A stretch of 32,591 bases of DNA from a virus, in the IMG/VR virus record IMGVR_UViG_3300025108_000221, positions 1 through 32,591 of that record. One strand, written 5' to 3'. The position numbers were made by a program, and so were the translations under genes. Positions 1-9,171 of this stretch are shown here, piece after piece. The number at the start of each line of letters is the position of its first letter. Positions within the stretch are counted from its first letter, which is position 1. Below the pieces are notes generated by a model, which saw only the letters and a list, made by a program, of their open reading frames with translations, did no database searches and was not told where the DNA came from.

Positions 1-3000
1 TTAAAAGTTGGTCCAATAATATATGGAAAAGCAGGTCTTTTGAATTTATCAAAAGGACCACTATTATCAATGTTTGCGTTTATCGTAGAAAAATACGCAT
101 ATATTCCATTTGGATACTCTGGAGTAACACATATTCTTCCATTGTGTTCATCTAAGTCACCAGAACCAGTAAATTGATAATCTTCGACAAAAAATCCTTC
201 ACTAAATGACGATAATGGAGGTCTTTGAGATTGTTGCGTTACCAGTTCATATGATGATTTGATTCGCGTTACTATCCCCCCAAATGCATTTGCATATCCA
301 TATGGACCATAAATCGGATTCCCATCATATGCCCAACCAATAATTGGAGAATGATCTAGAGAATTAATTTCAATACCATTATCTAAAATTAAATCTGTGC
401 TTCCATAAATTTTATTTCCATTAGAATTGATGGCGTGTATAGATTCTCTCAGTTTTCTTGGTGCATATACATGGGTATATTGAAGAGAGTTGTCCCTTGC
501 ATTTTGTGCTATAAATCCGTCATCACTTTTTATATTATTAAAATCATTAGCAAAAACATCAATCACCCATTGTTGGATATTTGCTTTAATTGAACAATCA
601 TTTCCAGATTTAACCACTGTTAATAATATATTACCTTGACTATATCCTGCTCCGCCATTTATAATTTTTACTTCTGTAATTTTTCCATCAACAAGAATGG
701 GAGTAAGTTTGCAGTAATCACCAGGTCCAGTCAAAACTAAATCTGGAGTAGAATTATATCTCGATCCACCTGATTGTACGATAACATCAATAATTTTACC
801 ATTAGAGACAACAGGGAACAACTGTGCTTCCGAACCGCTGACTAAACTAATATTAGGTTGCCTATTGAAATTAATCGTAGTTGAAGCACCATATCCAACT
901 CCTCCAGAAGTAGTATCAATAGATTCAATACTTCCTCTAAATACTGGTTGGATTTTGCAGTTAAAATCTTGATTTGTTGATGTATTGACTCCAATAGTTC
1001 CTTTAATATTAACTGAAATTGGTTCATAGTTAAATGATCCATCTCCACTAGAAGTAATATTGGCATATATGTTATTTCTATAATAGTAATCCTTAGCAAT
1101 ACTTCCTGTTCCTATACCTGATAGTAAGAACTTATTATCATCTACCTTAGTTACATAATAATCAGTGTTGGAAGAAATGCCACTTACTGGGGATGATCCT
1201 GGAGTATATCTGACAATATCACCTTCCATGTATCCATGATTTGTAATTACAAAGTTATTAGTGGATGTATTAATTCCACTAGATGGTATTGTTCTTTTTT
1301 GATTTCTGTATCCAAATCCAGAATTTGTTACTATAATATTAGTTACTATTCTTTTTCTTTCTAGTGTCTCTAGAGATTGTGTATCTTTCCCTTTTGAAAG
1401 TATTGTTACAGTGTTAATGCCTGACTTAGAATCAGATAAGGTATTATGAAGTCTGACAGTGTACGCATCAACTACGTTTGCATAATATACTGAGTTAGTA
1501 GACAATCCTAAAATTGTATTTGACCCTCCAGTTTTGTATACTATCTTCTCAAAATCTCTAAACTTATGAAAGGTCGAGAATCCTATAGTACTATTAGATG
1601 TATTAACATTAGTGCTTCCAGCACCGGCATTGAAAGTAACTACATGAGAAACAGATGATAGGTTTACTTTAGCAGCAGCATCTTGTCCCCCTCCTCCTTT
1701 GATTTCTATTACAGGTGTAGTGACATAATCATATCCAGTATCAATTATATCAATTCTCTCTAAAGAACCCTTAACAGAAACGTCTCCAGCGACACCAGAT
1801 CCTTCAGAATCTGCAACTGATAATATTGGTGGATTAACTATATCATATCCATATCCCTTATTAACAACTTCAAAGTTATGAATTTTTCCATAATATACAC
1901 TTTTAGGAGATTTGAAGTTAAGAATTTCAACTCCATTAATCAAGATACCAGTAGGTCCTGGTTGTGTAAAGAATGTGCCTGATTTATTGTCTGGAGTCAG
2001 AACCTGACGCACAATGGATTGTGGTAAGAGTTGCTTACCATAGTTTCTATAAAGTATGATCTGATTATTTTCTACAGAACCTATGGGTACAATATACTTG
2101 TTAGAAAACAAATCAGACTTACTTTTAGCAAGTTGAATCTCTGTAGAACTAACTCTCTTAACAAAATATACTAATTCATCTAAGTTGGAGAACTGACTTT
2201 TAGTTTTATTAATAATTTGATTGCCATTAGGAGTATTGGTAATCGTTTCTGTTACGTTGCTTTTATAAAAAACTGCATCTCCGGTATATAATCCATGATC
2301 CCCTGCTGATTGTAGTTTTATTACTCCCAATCCAGTCGCACTACCTGAGAAAGTGATTTCCTTATTGTAAGGATTTAAGACTGTTTCAAGATATGATGGA
2401 ATAGAATTACTAGCAATCAACAAGTCGCCATTGAACTTGGTATACACATTTTGAATATTGGAGTAATACTTTTGAATAATTGGATAATCATTAGATAATC
2501 CCTTCAAAATAATATTTTTTAATTCATACCTTAATGAAAGTTCAGATGCTGGTATGCTTGATGATAACTTAACAGTGAATCCTTTATTGGTATTGATTGA
2601 CGTGATAGAACCCTCTCGTACAACCCCATTTGAACCAGTGAGTCTTATCTTATATCCAATGTAGAAATAATGATCAGAGTTTAATTCTACTTTGTAAATA
2701 GATTCACTTTGATCTATAAGAATAATTTCTTTAACATTCCAGTTTGTTTTTACATTGAAGAACCAGTTGTTCTCTTTAAAATTAGATGAAGGATATCCTA
2801 ATGTTTTAACATTTATACTATCGTCAGAGTTCAAAGAAAAGGTATCGTCAAATACATTAAAATCTTTAAGGGCTCCAGTAATACGAACATTTATAATACT
2901 ATCTGTTCCTAGTTCAGTGTAACTGTAAGCAAAATCGTTTTCTACTACGTTAGATGTATTTGGAATTTCAGTGGTTAAAGTTGTTATTCCAATAAATTGA

Positions 3001-4118
3001 TTGATTGATTTTGAAGTGTATTGAACAACTACATCGTTATAGTCATTATCCTTCAGGACAATTTCTCCAGTGCTACCAAAACTTACAGTTGAGTCAACAT
3101 CAATAATAGTAGCACCAATACCTGCAGTGTTTACTAGTTGAGTTTTTGCTGCTGGTTCAAATGTGCTATAAACTGTTCCATTTACATCAATATCTCTTTG
3201 ATATCCATAATCAATAGAAACTTGATAATATTCGCTTTTGGTATTAAATGCTTCTTTAGCAATACCTGACGAAGCATAGTCCCAATTTAACTTTTCTACG
3301 TTGCAAACAGATCCTCTTGCTTTTGTAGAATCTTGATATATTGTGCGTCCCTTTAAATCTAAAGGATCTCCGATATTTTTCTCAACCACCATATCAATGG
3401 TGACTCTATAATCTGCATCAGATGGTTTAAACAAGTATTCACTTGGTCTTACAACTGAAGAATCCTTTCCGTATAATGCTCTGAAAAGAATCTCAATTGA
3501 ATCATCTGTACCTTTTGAATCATAGAAAGATTTAGATCCAAAGATAAAGTTTCTTTGATTGAGATCGCTAACTATTGCTCTATCTTCAAAACCAGGAATG
3601 ATTTGGTTTTTAAGTTTTCTAAAAAACTCTTTTAGAAAACGAATACTTAAATTATAAACTACAGTGTCTTTGGTGTGATATTCTGCTAATGTTTCTTTAA
3701 ATACTAGTTCATCTGGGGTATTGGTCTCAGAGTAACTTGTAACGCCACTGAAACCCCGTACACACCCCTCAAATGACGTATCTGTCTTATGGGTGTATGA
3801 AATTATTTCATCATCAATTAAAAGCAATCCGTTTCTTTTTGGAAATCCTTCTGTAAAATTTCCATCAATGTCAGTAGGGATAGAGTTATCAACTGGATCA
3901 ATATCAGATTGAAGAACAGTAGAATCTACTAACGCATAAAGTTCATCTACTTTAACATACTTATCAATATTTTTAATAAGATCGTATGTTCCACTCTGAA
4001 ACTCTACTGAAAGATAATACTGTTTTAAAAATTCAACAAGCAGCGGGAAATCATCTCTCACATATGCAGGGACCTGAGATGCGATGATATCTTGAATATT
4101 GACTCTATCGATTGCCAT
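1..4118 (-). CDS. YHYH-domain virion protein in the gp7 position (partial, 3' end missing)
   Basis: The frame stays open from ATG at 4118 to the left edge, so at least 1372 residues are present and the C-terminus is outside the window. It begins MAIDRVNIQDIIASQ, six bases after gp6 stops. Near the left edge it carries a YHYH-type signature, HSPIIGWAYDG followed by IYGPYGY (forward positions about 290-360). The middle holds many beta-type repeats of the form GxGYxxxP (for example NKGYGYDIVNPP, NTGYDYVTTP, GGSRYNSTPD, GGAGYSQG). Position after gp25 and gp6 matches the T4 order 25-6-7, so a baseplate wedge role is likely. That it is the gp7 equivalent is inferred from position and size, since no gp7 motif was recognised. 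It is probably transcribed late from the box upstream of gp25. Confidence 0.85.
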   Translation of the reverse strand, partial: MAIDRVNIQDIIASQVPAYVRDDFPLLVEFLKQYYLSVEFQSGTYDLIKNIDKYVKVDELYALVDSTVLQSDIDPVDNSIPTDIDGNFTEGFPKRNGLLLIDDEIISYTHKTDTSFEGCVRGFSGVTSYSETNTPDELVFKETLAEYHTKDTVVYNLSIRFLKEFFRKLKNQIIPGFEDRAIVSDLNQRNFIFGSKSFYDSKGTDDSIEILFRALYGKDSSVVRPSEYLFKPSDADYRVTIDMVVEKNIGDPLDLKGRTIYQDSTKARGSVCNVEKLNWDYASSGIAKEAFNTKSEYYQVSIDYGYQRDIDVNGTVYSTFEPAAKTQLVNTAGIGATIIDVDSTVSFGSTGEIVLKDNDYNDVVVQYTSKSINQFIGITTLTTEIPNTSNVVENDFAYSYTELGTDSIINVRITGALKDFNVFDDTFSLNSDDSINVKTLGYPSSNFKENNWFFNVKTNWNVKEIILIDQSESIYKVELNSDHYFYIGYKIRLTGSNGVVREGSITSINTNKGFTVKLSSSIPASELSLRYELKNIILKGLSNDYPIIQKYYSNIQNVYTKFNGDLLIASNSIPSYLETVLNPYNKEITFSGSATGLGVIKLQSAGDHGLYTGDAVFYKSNVTETITNTPNGNQIINKTKSQFSNLDELVYFVKRVSSTEIQLAKSKSDLFSNKYIVPIGSVENNQIILYRNYGKQLLPQSIVRQVLTPDNKSGTFFTQPGPTGILINGVEILNFKSPKSVYYGKIHNFEVVNKGYGYDIVNPPILSVADSEGSGVAGDVSVKGSLERIDIIDTGYDYVTTPVIEIKGGGGQDAAAKVNLSSVSHVVTFNAGAGSTNVNTSNSTIGFSTFHKFRDFEKIVYKTGGSNTILGLSTNSVYYANVVDAYTVRLHNTLSDSKSGINTVTILSKGKDTQSLETLERKRIVTNIIVTNSGFGYRNQKRTIPSSGINTSTNNFVITNHGYMEGDIVRYTPGSSPVSGISSNTDYYVTKVDDNKFLLSGIGTGSIAKDYYYRNNIYANITSSGDGSFNYEPISVNIKGTIGVNTSTNQDFNCKIQPVFRGSIESIDTTSGGVGYGASTTINFNRQPNISLVSGSEAQLFPVVSNGKIIDVIVQSGGSRYNSTPDLVLTGPGDYCKLTPILVDGKITEVKIINGGAGYSQGNILLTVVKSGNDCSIKANIQQWVIDVFANDFNNIKSDDGFIAQNARDNSLQYTHVYAPRKLRESIHAINSNGNKIYGSTDLILDNGIEINSLDHSPIIGWAYDGNPIYGPYGYANAFGGIVTRIKSSYELVTQQSQRPPLSSFSEGFFVEDYQFTGSGDLDEHNGRICVTPEYPNGIYAYFSTINANIDNSGPFDKFKRPAFPYIIGPTF

Positions 4119-4124
4119 TTCTTA

Positions 4125-6224
4125 TTAGTAGCCAGAAGTTGATTGGGTATTATTGAAAGTAGATTGTGCGACTCTATTGGAATTTACCAATGTCGTAGAA
4201 CTTGTGTTTGAAGTAGAGGAGGATGTGGTTGAAGCAGATGGAGCAGATGAAGTTTCTGTTGATATAAGTTGGGGGGTGCCGCGTACTAACTCATTTCCAT
4301 CATAACTTGGACTTACAATGTAATTGCTTCCAGAGATATCATCACCAGAATCTATCTTATCTACAACACTATTTACCGTAGTATAATTAAGGTCTAATTG
4401 TAGATATAGATCTTGAAGACCAATAACATCATTTGAATAAGGAATAGCAGATACTTCAATAATAGGAACTTTATTTCTAACAATGCTCGTCGAAACAAAC
4501 TTTATTGGATTCAACTTAATCTCACCATGAATGTAATCTACAATACCAACATTCTGTTTTACAATTATTGCTTGTTTTGGTGATATCAACTTAAAGAAAA
4601 ATAGTTTACCAGTCTTTAATCCCATATTTGGAATGTCTCCAAGATATAATGTATCAGAGATTCCACTGATTTTGAAACCTGATGATCTTACATTAAATCC
4701 TTTGTTCTCAGCATCAGATAGATTTGTACCACATTTATCTGTGGAAGAGTTCTTAACTTGAAATCTATTACCATAACATAATTCATACTGACCAAACTTA
4801 TTAATAACAGGTTCTAAGTCTCTTCTTATCTGGACATTTGTAATGTTAGAAGTTGCAGCAATATTACTATTATCAATTAAAGTTTGATACTTACTATACT
4901 TAAATCTTGCTCCAAACTTATTCAATGCAGAGGAAGATGTATATTCAGTAATCGATGATAGAACATCTGCCTTAACTACACTTCCACTTTGTGCCTTATT
5001 TGTATTATAATATACATTTGAATCAGTTTCAATATAAAGATAGTTTAAATCAATTAACTGAACTTGAATGCCAGCAACTTTATAGCGATTTATTTTTTCA
5101 AGTAGAAAATCTTTTAGACAAGTAGATAAAAAGACTCCATTGACAGGTTTAATACTAACAAATACTTTTCCATATTGTGGAGGACTTAAATCTTCTCCAC
5201 CATATGCTGATACAGACTCTGCTTCAGGATATATGTTAGGAATCAATGCCTCATAGTCTGATGCTGTCACAGCACGATTCTGAGATGCATAGATTTGTGG
5301 GGCATATCTTTTGATTGAATCCACAGATTCTATTTGAGCACCAAGTTGTGATGACCCATCAGCAACTAATGCTGTAATAGCAGTTGTAATAGGAGTTCCA
5401 TTATTTTCTAATAACTCTCCACTGAAAGTGAATGAATCAATTCCATTTGCTGCAGCACCTGCAGATACCATATATCCAACTTTTACAACATTTGGTTCTT
5501 CTAATTTTTTACCAAATATACCATCACCAAATAGAAGTTCATATTTTTCGTTTGGTATCTCTTGTAAGAAGTAAACACGAGAATCTGACTTAATATCAAT
5601 CAATCCACTATATTGGGTGTAAGTGGTTTTAATGTTTGATGTAGACGATTCTAGGACCTCTACAGTCATCAATGACGTGTCTATTCCTGTATTTGGTAAT
5701 ATGATTTTTTGATTAGGAGTTCTAGAACTTATTGGAAACTGTGTCTCAACAAAAGTTCCTTCGTATATTGTGATATCATAAAAACGTGCTATACCATCTG
5801 AATCAACAGTTTTTACAATATCTTTCGGAATTGAGAAAGTATAATCTTGCGAACCAAATCTTTGAGATGTTATTGCAACAAGACCCTTTTTTAAAGTTAC
5901 ACTTGATGCTGTTGTACCGGATACATCAACTTCAAAGGAAATAACTGCTCTTGATGAAGTACGAGATCTAGGCACATATCCTATATTTCTTGCTAGTGAC
6001 ACTACATTCTCTCGTAGTGTTGCACTATCAATGAATACTTCATTCGTTACCATATTGGCATTGTATGAAGTAATATATGTGTTATATGCTAACGCATCAA
6101 TAACTGTTGAGAGGTTTGACCCCTCAAAATCATAATCGGTGAAGTTAGAGTTTGCACGGAGGTAATCCTTTATGGAAACCTTTATCTGTTCAAAATCTAG
6201 ATTGCTGAAATTTACTAAGGGCAT
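4125..6224 (-). CDS. gp6: baseplate wedge protein gp6
   Basis: This 699 aa protein is close in length to T4 gp6 (about 660 aa) and sits directly after gp25 with one base between them. The N-terminus (NFSNLDFEQIKVSIKDYLR, then ALAYNTYITSYNANMVTNEVF and TLRENVVSLARNIGYVPRS) is the typical start of T4-like and P2 J-like baseplate wedge proteins. The central part (IKRYAPQIYASQNRAVTASDYE) is the conserved gpJ/gp6 core. gp6 dimers form the ring that links baseplate wedges. The last 50 residues are a Ser/Thr/Asn-rich low-complexity tail, an addition compared with the compact T4 protein. It is translated with gp25 and the downstream large protein as one late unit. Confidence 0.93.
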   Translation of the reverse strand: MPLVNFSNLDFEQIKVSIKDYLRANSNFTDYDFEGSNLSTVIDALAYNTYITSYNANMVTNEVFIDSATLRENVVSLARNIGYVPRSRTSSRAVISFEVDVSGTTASSVTLKKGLVAITSQRFGSQDYTFSIPKDIVKTVDSDGIARFYDITIYEGTFVETQFPISSRTPNQKIILPNTGIDTSLMTVEVLESSTSNIKTTYTQYSGLIDIKSDSRVYFLQEIPNEKYELLFGDGIFGKKLEEPNVVKVGYMVSAGAAANGIDSFTFSGELLENNGTPITTAITALVADGSSQLGAQIESVDSIKRYAPQIYASQNRAVTASDYEALIPNIYPEAESVSAYGGEDLSPPQYGKVFVSIKPVNGVFLSTCLKDFLLEKINRYKVAGIQVQLIDLNYLYIETDSNVYYNTNKAQSGSVVKADVLSSITEYTSSSALNKFGARFKYSKYQTLIDNSNIAATSNITNVQIRRDLEPVINKFGQYELCYGNRFQVKNSSTDKCGTNLSDAENKGFNVRSSGFKISGISDTLYLGDIPNMGLKTGKLFFFKLISPKQAIIVKQNVGIVDYIHGEIKLNPIKFVSTSIVRNKVPIIEVSAIPYSNDVIGLQDLYLQLDLNYTTVNSVVDKIDSGDDISGSNYIVSPSYDGNELVRGTPQLISTETSSAPSASTTSSSTSNTSSTTLVNSNRVAQSTFNNTQSTSGY

Positions 6225-6225
6225 T

Positions 6226-6627
6226 TTACCTAGTGGGTTCTAATGCAACGGAGAGTTCTTGTGCCGGTACATCTATACCAACAATGATATATTGTATCTT
6301 ACAATCAAAACGATACTTATCAGGATCTGCTTTGACTTTGACATCAATGAGTTTTACTCTTGGTTCAAACAACTCAATAGTATCTACAATTTCAGTTTGA
6401 ATTGCTGATGCTGTACGTGAATCAATCTGCCCAAAGAGTAGATTGCTTATGTTTGATCCTAAAGCAGGGTTAAATGGTTTTTCACCAGGTATTGTAAGAA
6501 GCAAGTTACGAATAGAACGAGCAATAGCATTCTCATTCGTCAGTTCAATCAAATCCATTTTAAGAGGATTGATTTTAAATGACGCACTTAAATCTTTAAA
6601 TGCTTTACTGTTCCTTTGGACTGGCAA
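6226..6627 (-). CDS. gp25: baseplate wedge protein gp25 (GPW/gp25 family)
   Basis: This 133 aa protein has the hallmark gp25 sequence: AFKDLSASFKINPLKMDLIELTNENAI followed by the loop PGEKPFNPALGSNISNLLFG. That matches the lysozyme-like baseplate wedge family of contractile tails, which nucleates the sheath with gp6. The only start that includes the conserved MPxQxxxKAFKD opening is TTG at 6627; the first in-frame ATG is over 20 codons later and would delete conserved sequence, so a TTG start is inferred. A late-type box (TCTAAATA) lies 22 bases upstream. It is the first gene of the 25-6-large-protein block. Confidence 0.92.
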   Translation of the reverse strand: MPVQRNSKAFKDLSASFKINPLKMDLIELTNENAIARSIRNLLLTIPGEKPFNPALGSNISNLLFGQIDSRTASAIQTEIVDTIELFEPRVKLIDVKVKADPDKYRFDCKIQYIIVGIDVPAQELSVALEPTR

Positions 6628-6648
6628 AATAATACAAGAATTCTACCT

Positions 6649-6656
6649 TATTTAGA
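6649..6656 (-). promoter_or_regulatory. putative T4-type late promoter upstream of gp25
   Basis: On the minus strand the sequence reads TCTAAATAAGG, a one- or two-base variant of the T4 late box TATAAATA, 22 bases before the gp25 start. The same distance and core recur upstream of the tail-fibre genes in this window. It overlaps the end of the preceding 53 aa gene by only a few bases. Confidence 0.5.
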
Positions 6657-6659
6657 CGC

Positions 6660-6821
6660 TTAATCCTCAGTTAATGTTACTGGTTTAGAACCACAAGTAC
6701 ACTGATGATCAGGGTCAGAACAATTAGTTGTTTCAAAAAGTCCGTCTTCATTAATTTTCTTAAGTTGTCTAGGAGTCTGTTCATCATTTGCAATCTCCCT
6801 TAAAAAGTTATTCTCAGGCAT
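6660..6821 (-). CDS. hypothetical 53 aa protein with a Cys/His cluster
   Basis: The ORF reads MPENNFLREIANDEQTPRQL and ends GSKPVTLTED. It has a compact CSDPDHQCTCG cluster (three Cys and one His within ten residues) that could bind a metal ion, though a single half-site this small may be only structural. Its ATG overlaps the end of the upstream 222 aa gene by eight bases, so translation is probably coupled. It lies between that gene and gp25. I do not recognise a function. Confidence 0.7.
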   Translation of the reverse strand: MPENNFLREIANDEQTPRQLKKINEDGLFETTNCSDPDHQCTCGSKPVTLTED

Positions 6822-7482
6822 CGTTGTTTCCTCTCTTAATGTCTTGTTGTGTTTTCCAGAAGTATGACTCCTGATCTCCTAGTCCCATACGGTCATAACC
6901 ATTTTCAACCTGATAGTATTCAGTAGAGACTTTAAAGTCAGGTTTCTTTGGTTCTGCTGGTGTAAGACTATTATCATATATTCTCATTCTATTATTAGGA
7001 TACAAAGCATATTGTCCATTTGCTAGTTGTATTAGATTATGAGACTTATGCTCTGCTGGATTCTCACTGGTTGCATAATCAACTATATCAGGGTCCTGAT
7101 GATAGTTATCTAAAGTACACACGTATGTACCCTTAACGGTCCCGTGATCCCTTGTATACAGTTCATAGTCCATAGACCCTATGAACTGCTTTTGAATCGC
7201 TACAACACCATAATCCATACAGTTCCAAAACTGTAAGTTCTGTAGATTCATGTCGGGGTCGGGTTTTTTTGGTTGCGATAAGAATGCACTAATTGGTAAC
7301 TTATCATACATCGCACCATATTCTGGTAGATAAGTTTCAAAATAAAATGCACGACCAGGTATACTTTTACATGATACCCAAACACCTTTTACATATTCTC
7401 CCCATCCACTCGTATGATCAGTTAAGTATTCTTTACGAACCCATACTTCTACTGACGGTAGATTAGTAATCAAACAAGCCAT
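6814..7482 (-). CDS. hypothetical 222 aa protein upstream of the gp25 block
   Basis: The ATG at 7482 (MACLITNLPSVEVWVRKEYL) is chosen over a TTG at 7518 because the longer version would begin inside the terminator hairpin at 7514-7542. The protein has many aromatic residues and no membrane segment. The segment CKSIPGRAFYFETYLPEYGAMYDKLPISAF looks strongly conserved in style, and I associate such proteins with the gp25 neighbourhood of marine T4-like phages. No enzymatic motif was found. Its position next to baseplate genes suggests a virion or assembly role, which is inference only. Confidence 0.8.
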   Translation of the reverse strand: MACLITNLPSVEVWVRKEYLTDHTSGWGEYVKGVWVSCKSIPGRAFYFETYLPEYGAMYDKLPISAFLSQPKKPDPDMNLQNLQFWNCMDYGVVAIQKQFIGSMDYELYTRDHGTVKGTYVCTLDNYHQDPDIVDYATSENPAEHKSHNLIQLANGQYALYPNNRMRIYDNSLTPAEPKKPDFKVSTEYYQVENGYDRMGLGDQESYFWKTQQDIKRGNNDA

Positions 7483-7513
7483 AGCATACTCTAATGTTAC
7501 ACATATGTATCTA

Positions 7514-7542
7514 GACAAAAAAAGAGACCCGAAGGTCTCTTT
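7514..7542 (-). terminator. intrinsic terminator with UUCG loop
   Basis: Read on the minus strand, a perfect nine-base stem (AAAGAGACC paired with GGTCTCTTT) closes a TTCG tetraloop and runs directly into a T tract. It lies just after the stop codon of the 48 aa gene at 7549-7695 and before the 222 aa gene. UUCG-capped hairpins followed by U runs are classic Rho-independent terminators. It separates the unit 7549-8924 from the baseplate unit. Confidence 0.88.
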
Positions 7543-7548
7543 GTAATA

Positions 7549-7695
7549 TTATCGCCCTTGACCACGATAACGCTTTGGTTTTCCATTACGACTCGTAGCA
7601 GCATACTTTGTATGCTTTCCTGCTCCTTGTCGAGTCCTCTTAGGTTGAGACTCAATCATTGTTTGTCCCAATAGAGACTTTCTAATCTTTGCCAT
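7549..7695 (-). CDS. small basic hypothetical protein, 48 aa
   Basis: The ORF MAKIRKSLLGQTMIES ends RNGKPKRYRGQGR. About one third of residues are Lys or Arg and there is no acidic patch, which suggests nucleic-acid binding or packing onto RNA or DNA. It is followed at once by the UUCG terminator and preceded by the 51 aa gene with three bases between them. I recall very similar short basic proteins in marine T4-like phages, but no function is known to me. Confidence 0.8.
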   Translation of the reverse strand: MAKIRKSLLGQTMIESQPKRTRQGAGKHTKYAATSRNGKPKRYRGQGR

Positions 7696-7698
7696 AAC

Positions 7699-7854
7699 TT
7701 AAATGCTCCTATCAGTATAAAGTGATTCTAAGGTTCTCTTTACCTCTTGGTTTCTTTGGTGTTGCTTCAAATACTTATCACTGGATACTTCAGTAATAAG
7801 TGTCATCTTTGAAGCAAACTCTTCTGAACGATCAACTTGAAATTGATTTGCCAT
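7699..7854 (-). CDS. hypothetical 51 aa protein
   Basis: The ORF runs MANQFQVDRSEEFASKM to LESLYTDRSI. It is predicted to be mainly helical, with many charged residues and no Cys or membrane segment. It sits three bases before the 48 aa basic gene and eight bases after the glycosyltransferase-like gene, so all three probably share a transcript ending at 7514. No function is recognised. Confidence 0.72.
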   Translation of the reverse strand: MANQFQVDRSEEFASKMTLITEVSSDKYLKQHQRNQEVKRTLESLYTDRSI

Positions 7855-7862
7855 GATAACTC

Positions 7863-8648
7863 TTAGATTACCCGCATTTTTTCGTGACCCACACGAATCC
7901 TTGGATCACACCAAATCTTAAATCCTGCCTCAATAGCATCTAAACAAAATGAGACATCCTCACCACACATATCTTGTACAGCACCAGATTCAAAGACCTG
8001 CATCTTAGGAGCAAACCATGGATATGTCATCTTTGGACTCTCAAAGACACCGTGCTTAATCATTACCCATCCGAATCCTGTATAATCTACAGTAAAGGGT
8101 TTCCGCCGTTTTTGTATGCCATCAACCATCTCATGATTCATAACTCCTCCATTGTTTCGGAAGTCATCCTCATCTAACCAGTGTGCTACTGATGTCGTGC
8201 GACCATCCTCTGTAGAATACCACCCAGATACAATCTCTCGTTCTGTGCCGTCTTCAGTAATTGCCATATCGCATAACTGCCAGAACTTCTCTGAGGTAAA
8301 CACAATATCACTATCAATCCATAACTGATAATCATACTGTAACTTTCCATCCCATGGAATCTGACTAGGACCTCGCAATACATTCGCGCCTAAACACTTA
8401 CATCGGGCAAAGTTCACCATAGAACTATAGTCCTGTGAAATCTGAATGCTCATCCCGTTCTGTACTAAGTCAAAACATAGTTGGACAAAGTTCTTCATAA
8501 ACGTATATGAACATCCCCTCCCTGGTAAACAGAATACAATCGTCTTACCTTTCATTCTTGCTTTGATTGCATCATAATCCCATTCTTCCTTGGAATCCTC
8601 TGATGCTTTCACAGGCGTCTTTGCCTTCACTGTAAATCCTTTTGCCAT
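7863..8648 (-). CDS. GT-A-like glycosyltransferase, 261 aa
   Basis: The fold signature is a Rossmann-like start (GKTIVFCLPGRGCSYTFMK, about residues 34-53) and a DxD metal and nucleotide-sugar site in WIDSDIVF (Asp112 and Asp114 from the ATG). A later acidic segment, CGEDVSFCLDAIEAG, resembles the ED motif that holds the catalytic base in family 2-like transferases. The start is ATG at 8648 with GGAG about 13 bases upstream; the longer frame begins with TTG at 8672 and is less likely. Phage enzymes of this class can glycosylate DNA, virion proteins or host surface sugars. The substrate cannot be told from sequence. It is co-directional with the two small genes downstream. Confidence 0.72.
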   Translation of the reverse strand: MAKGFTVKAKTPVKASEDSKEEWDYDAIKARMKGKTIVFCLPGRGCSYTFMKNFVQLCFDLVQNGMSIQISQDYSSMVNFARCKCLGANVLRGPSQIPWDGKLQYDYQLWIDSDIVFTSEKFWQLCDMAITEDGTEREIVSGWYSTEDGRTTSVAHWLDEDDFRNNGGVMNHEMVDGIQKRRKPFTVDYTGFGWVMIKHGVFESPKMTYPWFAPKMQVFESGAVQDMCGEDVSFCLDAIEAGFKIWCDPRIRVGHEKMRVI

Positions 8649-8702
8649 CGGAATTAAATCACTCCATTTCAATCTGTATTTTAACGTATTATGTAGAGAA
8701 AG

Positions 8703-8924
8703 TCAATACGAACTTTCCTCTGCTCCATGGGCGGTTTCTTCTACTGCCTCATATGTTAAATCCTCAATACTATAATCAGTCTTCATAAAACCAACTATCG
8801 TATTGAGGATCTCCCAACTCTCTTTGAATTTATCCTCAGATAGATTATGCATTACACAATCACTCTTTAGATATATGTGAAAAACTTTATTGGTCCCAAT
8901 TTTTTCTGGGGAAAATTTTATCAT
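8703..8924 (-). CDS. hypothetical 73 aa protein
   Basis: The ORF begins MIKFSPEKIGTNKVFHIYLK and has a well-formed alpha/beta pattern, then NLSEDKFKESWEILNTIVGF, and an acidic C-terminus. It resembles a small conserved family I associate with marine T4-like phages. It is the first gene after the strong sigma70-like promoter at 9111-9140, with a leader of about 180 bases. Function unknown. Confidence 0.78.
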   Translation of the reverse strand: MIKFSPEKIGTNKVFHIYLKSDCVMHNLSEDKFKESWEILNTIVGFMKTDYSIEDLTYEAVEETAHGAEESSY

Positions 8925-9110
8925 AACTTTTTTTTACATCGTCGCTTTATATAGAACTCACGGGTACACACTTTTGTAGGTTAGGGTAGTAGAACGTTTT
9001 AAGGAAGGGGGGGTCCTTTATATTAACCTTACCTTACCTTAGGGGTACGCTACGCTCCGCGTTTCGCCATCATAAATCCGCCATAATACTGTCGAATTCA
9101 CAACACTGTA
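8925..9110 (-). other. non-coding leader between promoter and the 73 aa gene
   Basis: No ORF longer than about eight codons fits here on either strand. Features visible are a G7 tract inside a short inverted repeat (AAGGA and TCCTT, 9001-9018), three tandem CCTTA units near 9037-9051, a doubled TACGC near 9055-9063, and two overlapping mini-ORFs (MADL and MMAKRGA) on the minus strand. It would be the 5' leader of the transcript starting near 9104. No known riboswitch or tRNA pattern was recognised. Confidence 0.5.
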
Positions 9111-9140
9111 AGTATAGCACATGTGCCCCCTATGTGTCAA
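9111..9140 (-). promoter_or_regulatory. sigma70-type promoter (TTGACA-N18-TATACT)
   Basis: On the minus strand a perfect TTGACA is followed after 18 bases by TATACT. This matches the host housekeeping promoter consensus, so early transcription by unmodified host polymerase is expected. Transcription would start near 9104 and reach the 73 aa gene through a 180-base leader. It lies just after the 48 aa gene at 9172-9318. Confidence 0.75.
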
Positions 9141-9171
9141 ACAAAGAGGGCACTGTAAGATTCACATAGTA

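Noticed and set aside
842-1099. 85-codon Leu/Ile-rich frame on the minus strand
   Set aside because: It lies inside the large YHYH-domain structural gene in another frame; the Leu/Ile richness comes from the shifted reading.
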